64,000 bases of DNA, from positions 7,839 through 71,838 of the forward strand of contig JASGKY010000059.1 in the NCBI GenBank assembly GCA_049840435.1, written 5' to 3'. The position numbers were made by a program, and so were the translations under genes. Positions within the stretch are counted from its first letter, which is position 1. Every line of letters starts with the position of its first letter. The notes under the pieces were generated by a model. The model saw only the letters and a program-made list of their open reading frames with translations, made no database searches and had not been told where the DNA came from. Positions 11,701-20,615 of the stretch are shown here, piece by piece. This DNA is from JADLHS01 sp049840435. Its GTDB lineage: Bacteria; Verrucomicrobiota; Verrucomicrobiia; Limisphaerales; JADLHS01.

Positions 11701-12350
11701 GCACGAACTGGATTTGCGTCGGCGTCAGCGTGGTGAACAGCGACAGCGGTAAAATGAGTGTCGGCACGATGACGCCGACGACAGCGGGGGAAGTGAGTTT
11801 ATCAGTGACGGCGACGCGAATCTTGCGCGTGAGTTGGACGGCGCGACAAGCTTCCGCCACCAGCAAAGAAATTCGTTCGTCTTCGAGCGGTCGGCAGGAG
11901 CGACGCAGTCCTTCCGCACCAGCCACTTTGATGCTGGCGCGAAACAACATCAACAGCGCACCAAACATCCACGCCAGCGCGATCCAAGCGGTCCAATTGA
12001 TTTTAGCTTCTGGCTGGGCGAGTTCGGCGATGGCGATGATCTTATCAGTGGCGTCGGGGTTGAATGCGGTCGCTAGCGCTGGTGCAACCACCGCTGGTGT
12101 CAGAACGGTCGCCGGAACTGTTGTGACTGACTGTGGAGCATTTAGTGTTGCCCAAGTGATTAGGTTTACGATCAGCAGCAGGCTAAGCGCTCCGAGCGCG
12201 CAGCGATAGCGCGTGACCGGATTCGCCAAACGTCGCAACACTGAGCGCGAGGGCGAGAGCCAAAATCGCTCCTTGCCAAAGCGAATGTAGCAGTGCTCCG
12301 ACAACATGCGCCCATTCCGGCGAGGTCAGCCAATGCAGCAGCGGATTCAT
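8787..12350 (-). CDS. M56 (BlaR1-type) membrane peptidase continuing into repeated N-domains and a secretin-type C-terminus
   Basis: Read across four single-base events (about 12242, 10655, 10480 and 9080; two extra, two missing bases), this is one open frame of about 1187 aa. N-terminal part: several membrane helices and the M56 zinc motif HELAH followed by 'IRRGDYLANL', as in BlaR1/MecR1 sensor proteases that cut a BlaI-type repressor. A last hydrophobic helix ('LLLLSAMGA') leads to the outer domain. Then come three similar ~45-residue units of pattern 'GVDL...Y...G.L.VRAT..(D/E)LD.IE.LL', and a final part with 'PPQVNIKAVFVEI', 'GPVLDILP' and 'QLLVFITPTII', which is a secretin/type II-III secretion C-domain pattern. 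The start ATG overlaps the blaI stop (ATGA), implying coupled translation. A split into peptidase and secretin genes is possible if a frame event is real. Confidence 0.62.
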
Positions 12351-12748
12351 GCTTTCTTTCCTTTGCCGCGCGACTTTTCATGTGCGGCGATGAGTTGCTT
12401 GAGTTGGTCCAGTTCGTCCCGCGAGACGTCTTTAGTGTCGAGGAGGCATTGCACCATCGGCGTGAGCGCGCCGTTGAAGGCGTGCTTGAGCGCGTACAGC
12501 AACTCGCCACGCTGAGCCTGGGCGCGGGTGACGGCGGTGCGGTAAAGCGTGACGTTCTTTTCCTTCTCCGCCTTGAGCAATCCTTTCCCGGCCATTCGAT
12601 CCATCAATGTGCGGACGGTGGAATAGGTCCACTCGGTCTGCTGGAAGAGCTTCTCCTGAATGGTTGGCGCGGTGCAGGGCTCGCTGTCCCAGACGGCTTT
12701 AATGACGGTCCACTCGGCTTCGGTGAGTTCGATCGGTTTGTCGGCCAT
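12347..12748 (-). CDS. blaI: BlaI/MecI-family transcriptional repressor
   Basis: About 133 aa of winged-helix repressor ('LTEAEWTVIKAVWD', 'YSTVRTLMDRMAGKGLL', with a dimerisation C-terminus). BlaI proteins bind TACAnnTGTA operators and are inactivated when a partner M56 protease is activated. The start ATG at 12748 ('MADKPIELTEAEW') fits the family; an upstream in-frame TTG at 12805 would add 19 unrelated residues. The stop TGA overlaps the start of the M56-secretin gene as ATGA. A perfect operator-type palindrome lies upstream at 12811-12830, so autoregulation of this two-gene operon is likely. The ligand and regulon are unknown; nothing nearby is a beta-lactamase. Confidence 0.9.
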   Translation of the reverse strand: MADKPIELTEAEWTVIKAVWDSEPCTAPTIQEKLFQQTEWTYSTVRTLMDRMAGKGLLKAEKEKNVTLYRTAVTRAQAQRGELLYALKHAFNGALTPMVQCLLDTKDVSRDELDQLKQLIAAHEKSRGKGKKA

Positions 12749-12784
12749 GACGAGATTGGTTTGGTGTAACGCGCGCATCATCTC

Positions 12785-12830
12785 TACAAGTGTCGAGCGC
12801 GTCAAGTGGGATCTTTACAAATGTAAAGAT
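12785..12830. promoter_or_regulatory. Putative BlaI operator region
   Basis: Bases 12811-12830 form a perfect inverted repeat: ATCTTTACA, a two-base AA spacer, then TGTAAAGAT. The centre, TACAAATGTA, matches the TACAnnTGTA core recognised by BlaI/MecI repressors. A second, imperfect copy (TACAAGTGTC) is at 12785-12794, between the palindrome and the blaI start. Two spaced sites are usual in bla/mec control regions. The site lies between the carbonic anhydrase gene and blaI. Confidence 0.75.
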
Positions 12831-12905
12831 GTGGGCGTCTCTAAAAATCCAGAGCGTTGTGAAATGTTGTGGAACACGCTGGAGCAAGGAAGCCAGCGCT
12901 TCGCG

Positions 12906-13557
12906 CTACTCACCAGCGGGCTTGTCAGTCACCAGTGGGAGGAACTGGCGACTTTCGGGATCGAAGGCAAAGAGTTCAGCGGTGGCGATTCGGAAAAACC
13001 AGCCGTGAATGCGGAGCGAACCGTCGCGCAGGCGTTTCTCAACACACGGGTAGGTGTAGAGATTATCGAGTGCGAACAGGACGTTTTCCTCGCTGGCCGC
13101 GGTGACTTGCTCCGCGTGGCTTTTGAGATGCGAGTATTGAGTCTGCAATACCTGACGGACGGGCGTGGCGATAGCGAGCCAGTCTTGCAAGTGTGGCATG
13201 GAGACGTCCGCCGGCAAGCCGCGGAGCAGGGCTTCCATTGCGCCACATTGGGAGTGACCACAGACGACGATGTCGCTGACGTGCAACGATTCGACGGCAA
13301 ACTCGATGGCGGCGGCGGTGGAGTTAGTGCTACCGGTCACGCCGGCAGGCGGAACGATGTTGCCGACATTTTTGACGACGAACAGATCGCCTGGCTTGCT
13401 TTGGGTGATGAGCTCGGCCAGCACGCGCGAATCGGAGCAGGTGATGAAAAGCGTGTGCGGGTCCTGGCTCTCCTGCGAGAGTTTGCGAAAAAGCTTCCGG
13501 TAGTTTCCAAACTCGTTCGTTCCGAAACTTGTGAACACCTTCGATCAGCTTTTGCAT
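12906..13557 (-). CDS. can: Beta-class carbonic anhydrase (one frame change)
   Basis: Corrected length about 216 aa. It interconverts CO2 and bicarbonate in the cytoplasm. The zinc-site motifs CSDSR and 'CGHSQCGAM' of beta carbonic anhydrases are clear, with 'VVKNVGNIVPP' between them. An extra base near 13515 separates the true N-terminus, starting 'MQKLIEGVHKF' at ATG 13557, from the rest. The gene lies 28 bases after purE on the same strand, so it is probably the third gene of a purK-purE-can operon. That makes sense because PurK consumes bicarbonate. It ends before the blaI operator. Confidence 0.9.
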
Positions 13558-13585
13558 GGGTGGAGCTTAGAACTTATCGGGTTGG

Positions 13586-14086
13586 CTAGCGAGCTAGGTT
13601 TTTGTTCTTAGCCCGCGACTCGCGCGCCATCTGCGCTTTGTAGTTAAGTAATTTCTTTTGCAGCGCCTCATTGCTCGTGGCGAGGATGGACACCGCCAGC
13701 AATCCGGCATTGCGGCCATTGCCAATGGACACGGTCGCAACGGGCACGCCCGCGGGCATCTGCACGATGGAAAGGAGGGAATCCATTCCTTTCAGCGCCT
13801 TGCTCTCGACTGGCACGCCGATGACGGGCAAGGGAGTGTGACTGGCAATCATGCCGGGCAGATGCGCCGCACCACCGGCTCCGGCGATGACGATACGCAA
13901 GCCGCGCTGATGTGCCGTGCGGCCGTAACGCGCCATGTCATCTGGTGTGCGATGCGCTGAGACGACGCGCACTTCGTGCGGAATGCCGAATTGTTCGCAG
14001 ACTTCGGCGGCGGGTTTCATGGTCGGCCAATCCGAGTCGCTGCCCATGATGATGCCGACGAGTGGCTTTGTGGTTTTGGTTTTCAA
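13586..14086 (-). CDS. purE: N5-carboxyaminoimidazole ribonucleotide mutase (PurE)
   Basis: About 166 aa. Moves the carboxyl group of N5-CAIR to carbon 4 in purine synthesis. Seen: 'GIIMGSDSDWPTM' at the N-terminus, 'SAHRTPDDM' and 'IAGAGGAAHLPGM', all hallmarks of class I PurE. The start is taken as TTG at 14086: GGAGGAG lies just upstream, the TTG overlaps the purK stop (TTGA), and family similarity begins a few residues later. A longer frame to 14122 has an unrelated basic N-terminus. The C-terminus ('RESRAKNKN') is basic and slightly extended. Confidence 0.93.
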   Translation of the reverse strand: MKTKTTKPLVGIIMGSDSDWPTMKPAAEVCEQFGIPHEVRVVSAHRTPDDMARYGRTAHQRGLRIVIAGAGGAAHLPGMIASHTPLPVIGVPVESKALKGMDSLLSIVQMPAGVPVATVSIGNGRNAGLLAVSILATSNEALQKKLLNYKAQMARESRAKNKNLAR

Positions 14087-15300
14087 AGGTCTCCTCCGAA
14101 GCGGATGGTGGCAGCGGCGCACTGGGCGCGGTCGAGCGCTTCTTCGATCGTTTCGCCGAGCGTGGTGAGGTGGCCCATCTTGCGTCCAGGCGAACTAGTC
14201 GTCTTGCCGTAAACATGCACGTGCGTGCCGGGAATCTTCAGCGCGGCTTCGATGCCGTGCGGCCGGCCTGAGCCTTTTGCTGCGCCGAGCAGATTGACCA
14301 TCACGGCGGCGGGGGCGCGGAGCGAGGTGTCGCCCAATGGCAATCCCATCACGGCACGGACGTGATTTTCAAATTGCGAGCAGACGCACGCCTCAATGGT
14401 GTAATGGCCGGAGTTGTGGACGCGCGGTGCCATTTCGTTGATGAGAATGTTATTGTCCGCCGTGAGGAACATTTCAATGCCCACGCTGCCAACGCCATTC
14501 ACGGCGGCAACGGCACGCTGCGCGACATCTGTGGCGTGCGCGGTAATGTCAGCAGGGACGGCGGCGGGAGCTTTGACGACGTGACAGATGTGGTCGCGTT
14601 GGATGGTTTCTACGAGCGGATAACTGACGCTCGAACCGTCGCGCCCGCGCGTGATCATGATGGCGAGCTCGGCTTTGAACCGGCAAAACTCCTCAACGTA
14701 AAGCCCGTTCTTATCGCCACCGAGTTGTTGCCACGCGGTATCAATGTCCGTTGCGGAGCGGACGGTGAAGTTGCCTTTGCCGTCGTAACCATTGCGGCGC
14801 TTCTTGAGCAGCAGCGGCCAGCCAAGTTTTTCAGCGGCGGTGGCCACGGCGGCTTTGTCGGCGACGGCTTGGAAGCGCGGGACGGGCAAGCCGGCATCCA
14901 CAAACGCCTGTTTTTGCGTGAGCTTGTCTTGCACCATGCGGATGTTCGTCGAGCTGGGCCAGAGCGTGTGACCGGCTTGTTCCAGCGCGGCGAGGCTGTC
15001 GGCGGAGACGAATTCATTTTCCAACGTCACGACATCAGATACTGCGCCGAGCGAGGTGAGCGTTTGCGGGTTGTCCCAATCGCCCACAATATGATGCGTG
15101 GTGAGGTCGGCAGCGGGACTGTGTTCCTGGCGTTCGAGCACTGCGACATCGCAGCCGAGCTGGCGGGCGGATTGGGCAATCATCTTGGCGAGTTGGCCGC
15201 CGCCGATGATGCCGAGGGTGGGAATCGAATGCGCCGGCGCCACTTTGGAGGAATCAGATTCCCGGGTTGAGATTGGTTGTGTTGCGCTGGTTTGGAGCAC
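14083..15300 (-). CDS. purK: N5-carboxyaminoimidazole ribonucleotide synthase (PurK)
   Basis: ATP-grasp enzyme that makes N5-CAIR from AIR, ATP and bicarbonate. Motifs: 'LGIIGGGQLAKM' nucleotide-fold start, 'LLLKKRRNGYDGKGN' ATP-binding loop, 'EMAPRVHNSGHYTIEA' active-site segment. Length is about 405 aa from a GTG at 15300; the frame stays open to 15447 but would then run into the divergent ilvE start. The exact start is uncertain, because the first 28 residues before 'PTLGIIGGG' are not conserved-looking. Overlaps purE by a few bases. Confidence 0.9.
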   Translation of the reverse strand: MLQTSATQPISTRESDSSKVAPAHSIPTLGIIGGGQLAKMIAQSARQLGCDVAVLERQEHSPAADLTTHHIVGDWDNPQTLTSLGAVSDVVTLENEFVSADSLAALEQAGHTLWPSSTNIRMVQDKLTQKQAFVDAGLPVPRFQAVADKAAVATAAEKLGWPLLLKKRRNGYDGKGNFTVRSATDIDTAWQQLGGDKNGLYVEEFCRFKAELAIMITRGRDGSSVSYPLVETIQRDHICHVVKAPAAVPADITAHATDVAQRAVAAVNGVGSVGIEMFLTADNNILINEMAPRVHNSGHYTIEACVCSQFENHVRAVMGLPLGDTSLRAPAAVMVNLLGAAKGSGRPHGIEAALKIPGTHVHVYGKTTSSPGRKMGHLTTLGETIEEALDRAQCAAATIRFGGDL

Positions 15301-15445
15301 ACTCGATTTTAAGCAATCAAGAGATAGAAGAAAAACTTTTTCGCCGCTGGGGAACGGTTCGGCGGAAGATTTGTTAAACTTCGCGGAATGGCCGAAACTT
15401 GGATTGCGTTGTCGGGTGGTTTCCCCTAGCTTGCGGAAGTTTGAC

Positions 15446-16305
15446 ATGAAAGTTTTTATCGACGGAAAATACTACGACGAAGGCAAGGCGATGGTGTCCG
15501 TGTTCGATCACGGATTGCTGTATGGCGATGGCGTTTTTGAGGGCATCCGCGCCTACAACGGTCGCGTCTTCAAGCTGAAGGAACACATTGACCGTTTCTT
15601 CTACTCGGCCAAGGCCATTCTGCTCGACATCCCGATGTCGCATGCGGAATTGATGAAGGCGACGGTCGAGACGTGCCGCAAAAATAAATTGCGCGATGCT
15701 TACATCCGTCTCGTCGTGACGCGTGGTGTGGGCACGCTCGGATTGAATCCGCGCAATTGCAAAAAGCCGGTGATCATCATCATCGCGGACAAGATCCAGG
15801 TTTATCCGCCGGAGCTTTATGCGAAGGGCATGGAAATCGTGACCGTGCCGACGACGCGCAACCTGCACAGCGCGGTGAACCCGGCGATCAAGTCGTTGAA
15901 CTATCTCAATAACATCCTCGCGAAGATCGAGGCGAACAACGCTGGCGTGGAAGAAGCCGTGATGTTGAACTCGGAAGGCTACGTGGCGGAATGCACGGCG
16001 GACAATCTGTTCATCATCAAGAACGGCCAGTTGTTCACGCCGCCGCTGTCGGCGGGAGCGCTTTATGGCATCACGCGCGGCACGGTGATAGATCTGGCGG
16101 CAGAGGAGGGTATGAAGATTTCTGAACCAAACCTGACGCGCTACGACTTGTTCAATGCCGATGAATGTTTCCTGACTGGAACGGGCGCGGAAATTATGCC
16201 GGTGGTGAAGATTGACGGTCGCGTCATTGGCAACGGCAAACCTGGGCCCGTGGACGAAGCAAGTTAGTGAAGAATTATCATGCCTTGACGAACGTCGACT
16301 GGTGA
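15446..16305 (+). CDS. ilvE: Branched-chain amino acid aminotransferase (class IV, two frame changes at the 3' end)
   Basis: Corrected length 285 aa. PLP enzyme catalysing the last step of Leu/Ile/Val synthesis, in the cytoplasm. Seen: 'MVSVFDHGLLYGDGVFEGIR' near the N-terminus, the PLP lysine in 'NPAIKSLNYLNN', and 'GTGAEIMPV' near the end. As printed, the frame stops early at 16267. Removing one extra base near 16253 and one near 16266 restores a normal family ending 'GPVTKQV...' with stop at 16303-16305. These are the first two of the 24 +1 events that run on through clpC. A D-amino-acid aminotransferase role cannot be excluded from motifs alone. Confidence 0.85.
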
Positions 16306-16326
16306 GCCGATATAAGATTAGAGATT

Positions 16327-16837
16327 ATGTTGTGTTATATCTGCAAAGAAAAGAACGCGACGGTGCATCTGACCCAAATCGCGGGAGATAAGATGCAGAA
16401 GGTGGACTTGTGCGAAGAATGCGCGAAGTCCAAGGGCGTCAATGACCAGACGGGTTTCTCGCTTGCAGATTTGCTGCTCGGCTTGGGCGCTTCGCAGGAA
16501 TTGGAACAATCCGCCGGTGGCACGGAATTGAAATGCCCGCATTGCGGTTTCACCCACGCGGATTTCAAGAAGTCCGGCCGGCTCGGTTGCTCGGAATGCT
16601 ACAACACGTTCGTCGGAAGGCTTGGATGGCTTGCTCAAGACCATGCACAAGGGCACGCGGCACGTTGGCAAAGTGCCGGAAACGTTCGCGCACGCGTCGC
16701 GATATTGCCGAACAATTGAGGAACGCTGCAGAAGAATTTGAATAAAGCCATTGAGACAGAAGATTTCGAGCAGGCGGCGCAGTTGCGTGATCGAGATCAA
16801 ACAATTGAACAACCGGCTGCCTTCAGCCGTGGCTTGA
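16327..16837 (+). CDS. mcsA: McsA-like zinc-finger activator of the arginine kinase (four frame changes)
   Basis: Corrected length about 168 aa. Four CxxC pairs are present (CYIC, CEEC, CPHC, CSEC), then a C-terminal UvrB/UvrC-type helical hairpin ('AIETEDFEQAAQLRDEI'). This is the McsA layout. In Bacillus McsA binds and activates the protein arginine kinase McsB. Extra bases near 16616, 16679, 16725 and 16792 must be removed to read it through; the corrected stop is 16835-16837, four bases before mcsB. The gene order mcsA-mcsB-clpC matches Firmicutes, but no ctsR gene precedes it. Confidence 0.8.
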
Positions 16838-16841
16838 ACTG

Positions 16842-17957
16842 ATGAATCTCGATGAATTTCTAGTTCCTGCTTCGCAAAGTGTTCGGCGAAAAGGTCCGAA
16901 TGATCGGATCGTTATGTCGAGCCGCGTGCGGCTGGCGCGCAATATCAAGGACGGCGCGTTTCCCGGCTGGGCGAAAAAGCCCGAGCGCGTGCGTGTGCTG
17001 GAGATGATCCGTCCGGCCGTCGAGAGCTTGCCGGAGATGAAGGGCGCGTTCTCCGAGTCGATGGACAACATCTCCACGCTCGATAAACAGATTTTGGTTG
17101 AACGCCATCTCATCAGCCGTGAGCACGCGGCCAAGAGTTCGGGCAGCGGCTTGGTCATCAATACCGATGAAACCCTCTGCGTGATGATCAATGAAGAAGA
17201 TCATCTGCGGATGCAGGCGTTGCGCCCTGGGTTGCAATTCGGCAGGCGTGGTAAGCATCGATCGATTGGACTCCGAACTGGAGAAGCAAGCTGGATTACG
17301 CCTTCAGCAATGACTTGGGTTACCTGACCGCTTGCCCGACAAATCTCGGCACGGGCATCCGCGTGAGTGCGATGTTGCACCTCCCGGGGCTGGTGCTGGC
17401 CGAGCAAATCAATCCGATCATTCAGTCGGTGAACAAGCTCGGTCTGGCCGTGCGCGGGCTTTACGGCGAAGGCACCGAGGCGCTCGGAAATGTCTTCCAG
17501 GTGTCCAATCAGATGACGCTGGGCGAGGCGGAAAGCAGCATCGTCGAGCGGCTGGAAAAAGTTTTGGCCCAGATCATCGAGCACGAGGAGAACGCCCGTG
17601 CCTCGTTGTTGGAAAAGAAACCCAAGATGGTCTACAACCACATCGGCCGCGCCTATGGGATTCTGGCCAACGCCCATAGCATTTCCTCGAAGGAAACGAT
17701 GAATTTGCTGTCGCTGATGCGGCTCGGGGTAGAGATGGGGTTGTTTCCTAAGACAGATGGCTCGCTTGTGGACGAATTGTTCATCATGACCCAACCGGCC
17801 CATTTGCAGAAAAACTCACTCGGAAAAGCTGTCCGCCGAGGAACGCGATTTGCTCCGAGCGGATATGTTGCGCGAAAGATTAAAGCCCGTCAGCCGCCCC
17901 GTAGCCAAACCGGGAGGGCCGACTACACCCGGATTGGACAAGACCGATAAATCATAG
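16842..17957 (+). CDS. mcsB: McsB protein-arginine kinase (three frame changes)
   Basis: Corrected length about 370 aa (Bacillus McsB is of similar size). McsB phosphorylates arginines on misfolded proteins, tagging them for ClpC-ClpP. Phosphagen-kinase-like motifs are present: 'SSRVRLARNI' near the N-terminus, 'NEEDHLRMQ', and 'TACPTNLGTGIR', which contains the catalytic-loop cysteine. The C-terminus contains the family's 'ELFIMTQPAHLQ' helix. Extra bases near 17241, 17290 and 17820 break the frame, while residues on each side stay conserved. It ends 15 bases before clpC. Confidence 0.85.
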
Positions 17958-17972
17958 CAACTTGCACCCACT

Positions 17973-20513
17973 ATGAGTGAAGAAGCCATGAACAATTTTA
18001 CGCCGCGCGCGCAACAAGTGCTGGCGCTCGCGCGGAAGGAAGCCGACCGCTTCAACCACAATTTCGTCGGCACTGAGCACCTTTTGCTCGGCCTGATTAA
18101 ATTGGGACAGGGCGTTGCAGTCAACGTCCTCCAAAAGATGGGCCTCGATCTCGAGACCGTACGTATGGAAGTCGAGAAACAGGTCGGCACCGGCCCCGAT
18201 CAGAAGATGATCGGCAACATCCCTTACACGCCGCGCGTGAAGAAGGTGCTCGCCCTCGCTTCCAAGGAAGCCAAGGCGCTGAATCACACTTACGTCGGCA
18301 CGGAACACATCCTGCTCGGTCTGCTCCGCGAAGGTGACGGCGTCGCCGCTCGCGTGCTCAAGAATCTCGATGTGGACATCGAACAAACCCGTCAGGAAAT
18401 CCTGAAGGAACTCGATCCCAATTTTGCCGCAACAGGAAGAACAGGCGTCCGGTGGTGAGCAGCCGTGAGAAGGCCGCTCCGTCCGGTGGTGGCGCTGCGG
18501 AAAAGAAAGGCGAAGTTAAAACGCCCGCGCTCAAAGCGTTTGGCCGTGACCTCACGGAAATCGCCCGCAAGGGCGACATGGACCCGGTCATCGGTCGTAA
18601 GAACGAAATCGAGCGCGTCATCCAGATTCTTTGCCGTCGCACTAAGAACAATCCCGTGCTGCTCGGTGAAGCCGGCGTTGGCAAGACCGCCATCGTCGAA
18701 GGTCTCGCTCAGGAAATCGCCGAAGGGCAACGTTCCGGAAATTTTGCGCGAGAAGCGTGTTATCACGCTCGACCTCGCATTGATGGTCGCGGGCACGAAG
18801 TATCGCGGTCAGTTTGAGGAACGTATCAAGGCGGTGATGGACGAAATTCGTCGCGCCAAGAACATCATTCTCTTCATCGACGAGTTGCACACCATCGTGG
18901 GCGCCGGTTCAGCCGAAGGCACGATGGATGCCTCGAACATCATCAAGCCCGCGCTCAGCCGCGGCGAGATGCAATGCGTCGGCGCGACCACGCTCAACGA
19001 GTATCGCAAGTATATCGAGAAGGACGCCGCGCTCGAACGCCGCTTCCAATCGGTGAAAGTCGAAGCGCCGTCCATTGAGGACGCGATCGAGATCTTGAAG
19101 GGCCTGCGTCCGAAATACGAAGAGCATCACAAGGCTGAGTTCACGGATAACGCGGTTGCAGCCGCCGTCAAGCTTTCGGATCGTTATATCACCGATCGTT
19201 TCCTGCCGGACAAGGCGATTGACGTGTTGGACGAAGCCGGTTCGCGCGCGCGGATCAGCACGATGACGCGTCCGCCGGAAGTGAAGCACATCGAAGTTGA
19301 GATTGAAGACATCAAGGGCAAGAAGGAGAAGGCCATCAAGAATCAGGATTTCGAAGGCGCGGCCACCATGCGCGACAAGGAAAAGCAGGCCAAGGAAAAG
19401 CTTGAGAAAATTCTGACCGAATGGCGCACCGCTCGCGAAGAGAAGCGCGTCGTGGTCGGACGAAGAGGATATTTTGCACAGTCGTTTCCAAGTGGACCGG
19501 CATCCCGCTCCAACGCATGGGTCAGGACGAAATGGCCGCGTTTGCTCGCAGTCGAAGGCGAGATGGCCAAAGTTGTCATTGGTCAGAAAGAAGCGCGTCT
19601 CGGCGATGTGTAAAGCGTTGCGCCGCTCACGTGCGGATTTGAAAGATCCGCGCCGCCCGATCGGCACGTTCCTGTTGCTCGGCCCGACCGGCGTCGGCAA
19701 GACGTTGCTGGCTCAGGACGCTGGCGGAACAGATGTTTGGCGATACCAAAGTCACTCATCCAACTCGACATGAGCGAGTACATGGAGAAGTTCAACGTGT
19801 CGCGCCTGGTGGGTTCGCCGCCTGGTTACGTCGGCTATGAAGAAGGCGGCCAGCTGACCGAGCAAGTCCGTCGCAAGCCGTACTCGGTGGTGCTGTTCGA
19901 TGAAATCGAAAAAGCGCACCCGGACGTCTGGAACATGCTGTTGCAGATTCTGGAAGAAGGCAAGCTGACCGACAGCGTCGGTCGCGTGGTCAACTTCCGC
20001 AACACGATCATCTTGATGACGTCGAATGTGGGTTCGGACACGATCAAGAAGCGGCTCGACGCTCGGCTTCTCGCCGATCACGGACGAGAGCCACCTACGA
20101 GAAGATGCGGGAACGCATCCTGGAGGAATCGAAGAAGATGTTCCGCCCGGAGTTCTTGAACCGCTTGGATGACGTCATTGTGTTCCGCTCGCTGACGAAG
20201 CCCGGACCTGATCCAGATTCTGGATCTGGAAATCAACAAGGTCGTGAACCGCTTCGAAGAGCAAGAATCTCAAGCTCGAAGCTCGACGAGAAAGCGAAAG
20301 ACTTCCTCGTTGAGAAGGGCTTCGACCCGCAATATGGCGCGCGTCCGATGCGCCGCGCGGTGGAACGTTACCTCGAAGATCCGCTGGCGGAGGAAATCCT
20401 CCACGGCCACTTGCACGAAGGCGAGCCGATCCAGGTCAGCAGCCGACAAGGAAAAGCTGACTTTCAATCAAAGTGCGCCGGCCGCAGGAGCGGCAGGGGC
20501 TTTGTCGAGCTAG
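17973..20513 (+). CDS. clpC: ClpC AAA+ unfoldase (fifteen frame changes)
   Basis: Corrected length about 841 aa. Hsp100 unfoldase that feeds substrates to ClpP. Two Clp_N repeats each carry a GTEH motif; the glutamates correspond to the phospho-arginine receptor sites E32 and E106 of Bacillus ClpC. Then come the first ATPase ('GEAGVGKTAIVEGLAQEI'), a middle domain with a UVR-type helix, the second ATPase ('LLLGPTGVGKTLLA', 'DMSEYMEKFNVSRLVGSPPG') and a C-terminal Clp D2 segment. Extra bases are inferred near 18426, 18464, 18728, 19459, 19480, 19538, 19596, 19717, 19751, 20052, 20089, 20205, 20256, 20281 and 20441. Every segment between them is recognisably ClpC. Last gene of the operon, followed by a terminator. 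Confidence 0.87.
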
Positions 20514-20534
20514 GCCGGACCCTGCCAAGTTTCA

Positions 20535-20564
20535 AACGCCAGCCATTCGTGGCTGGCGTTTTTT
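20535..20564 (+). terminator. Rho-independent terminator after clpC
   Basis: Perfect 11-bp stem (arms 20535-20545 and 20550-20560) with a TTCG tetraloop, followed by a T run to 20564. It lies 21 bases after the clpC stop and closes the ilvE/mcsA-mcsB-clpC transcription direction. Confidence 0.9.
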
Positions 20565-20615
20565 GTTTCCACCGAACCCTTTACGGTTTGCGTCCGTTCT
20601 GGCAGGGTTACGCCA

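Noticed and set aside
17973..20513. Annotating mcsA-mcsB-clpC as pseudogenes
   Set aside because: Protein sequence is conserved between every pair of frame events and no substitutions typical of decay are seen, so sequence error is the simpler reading.
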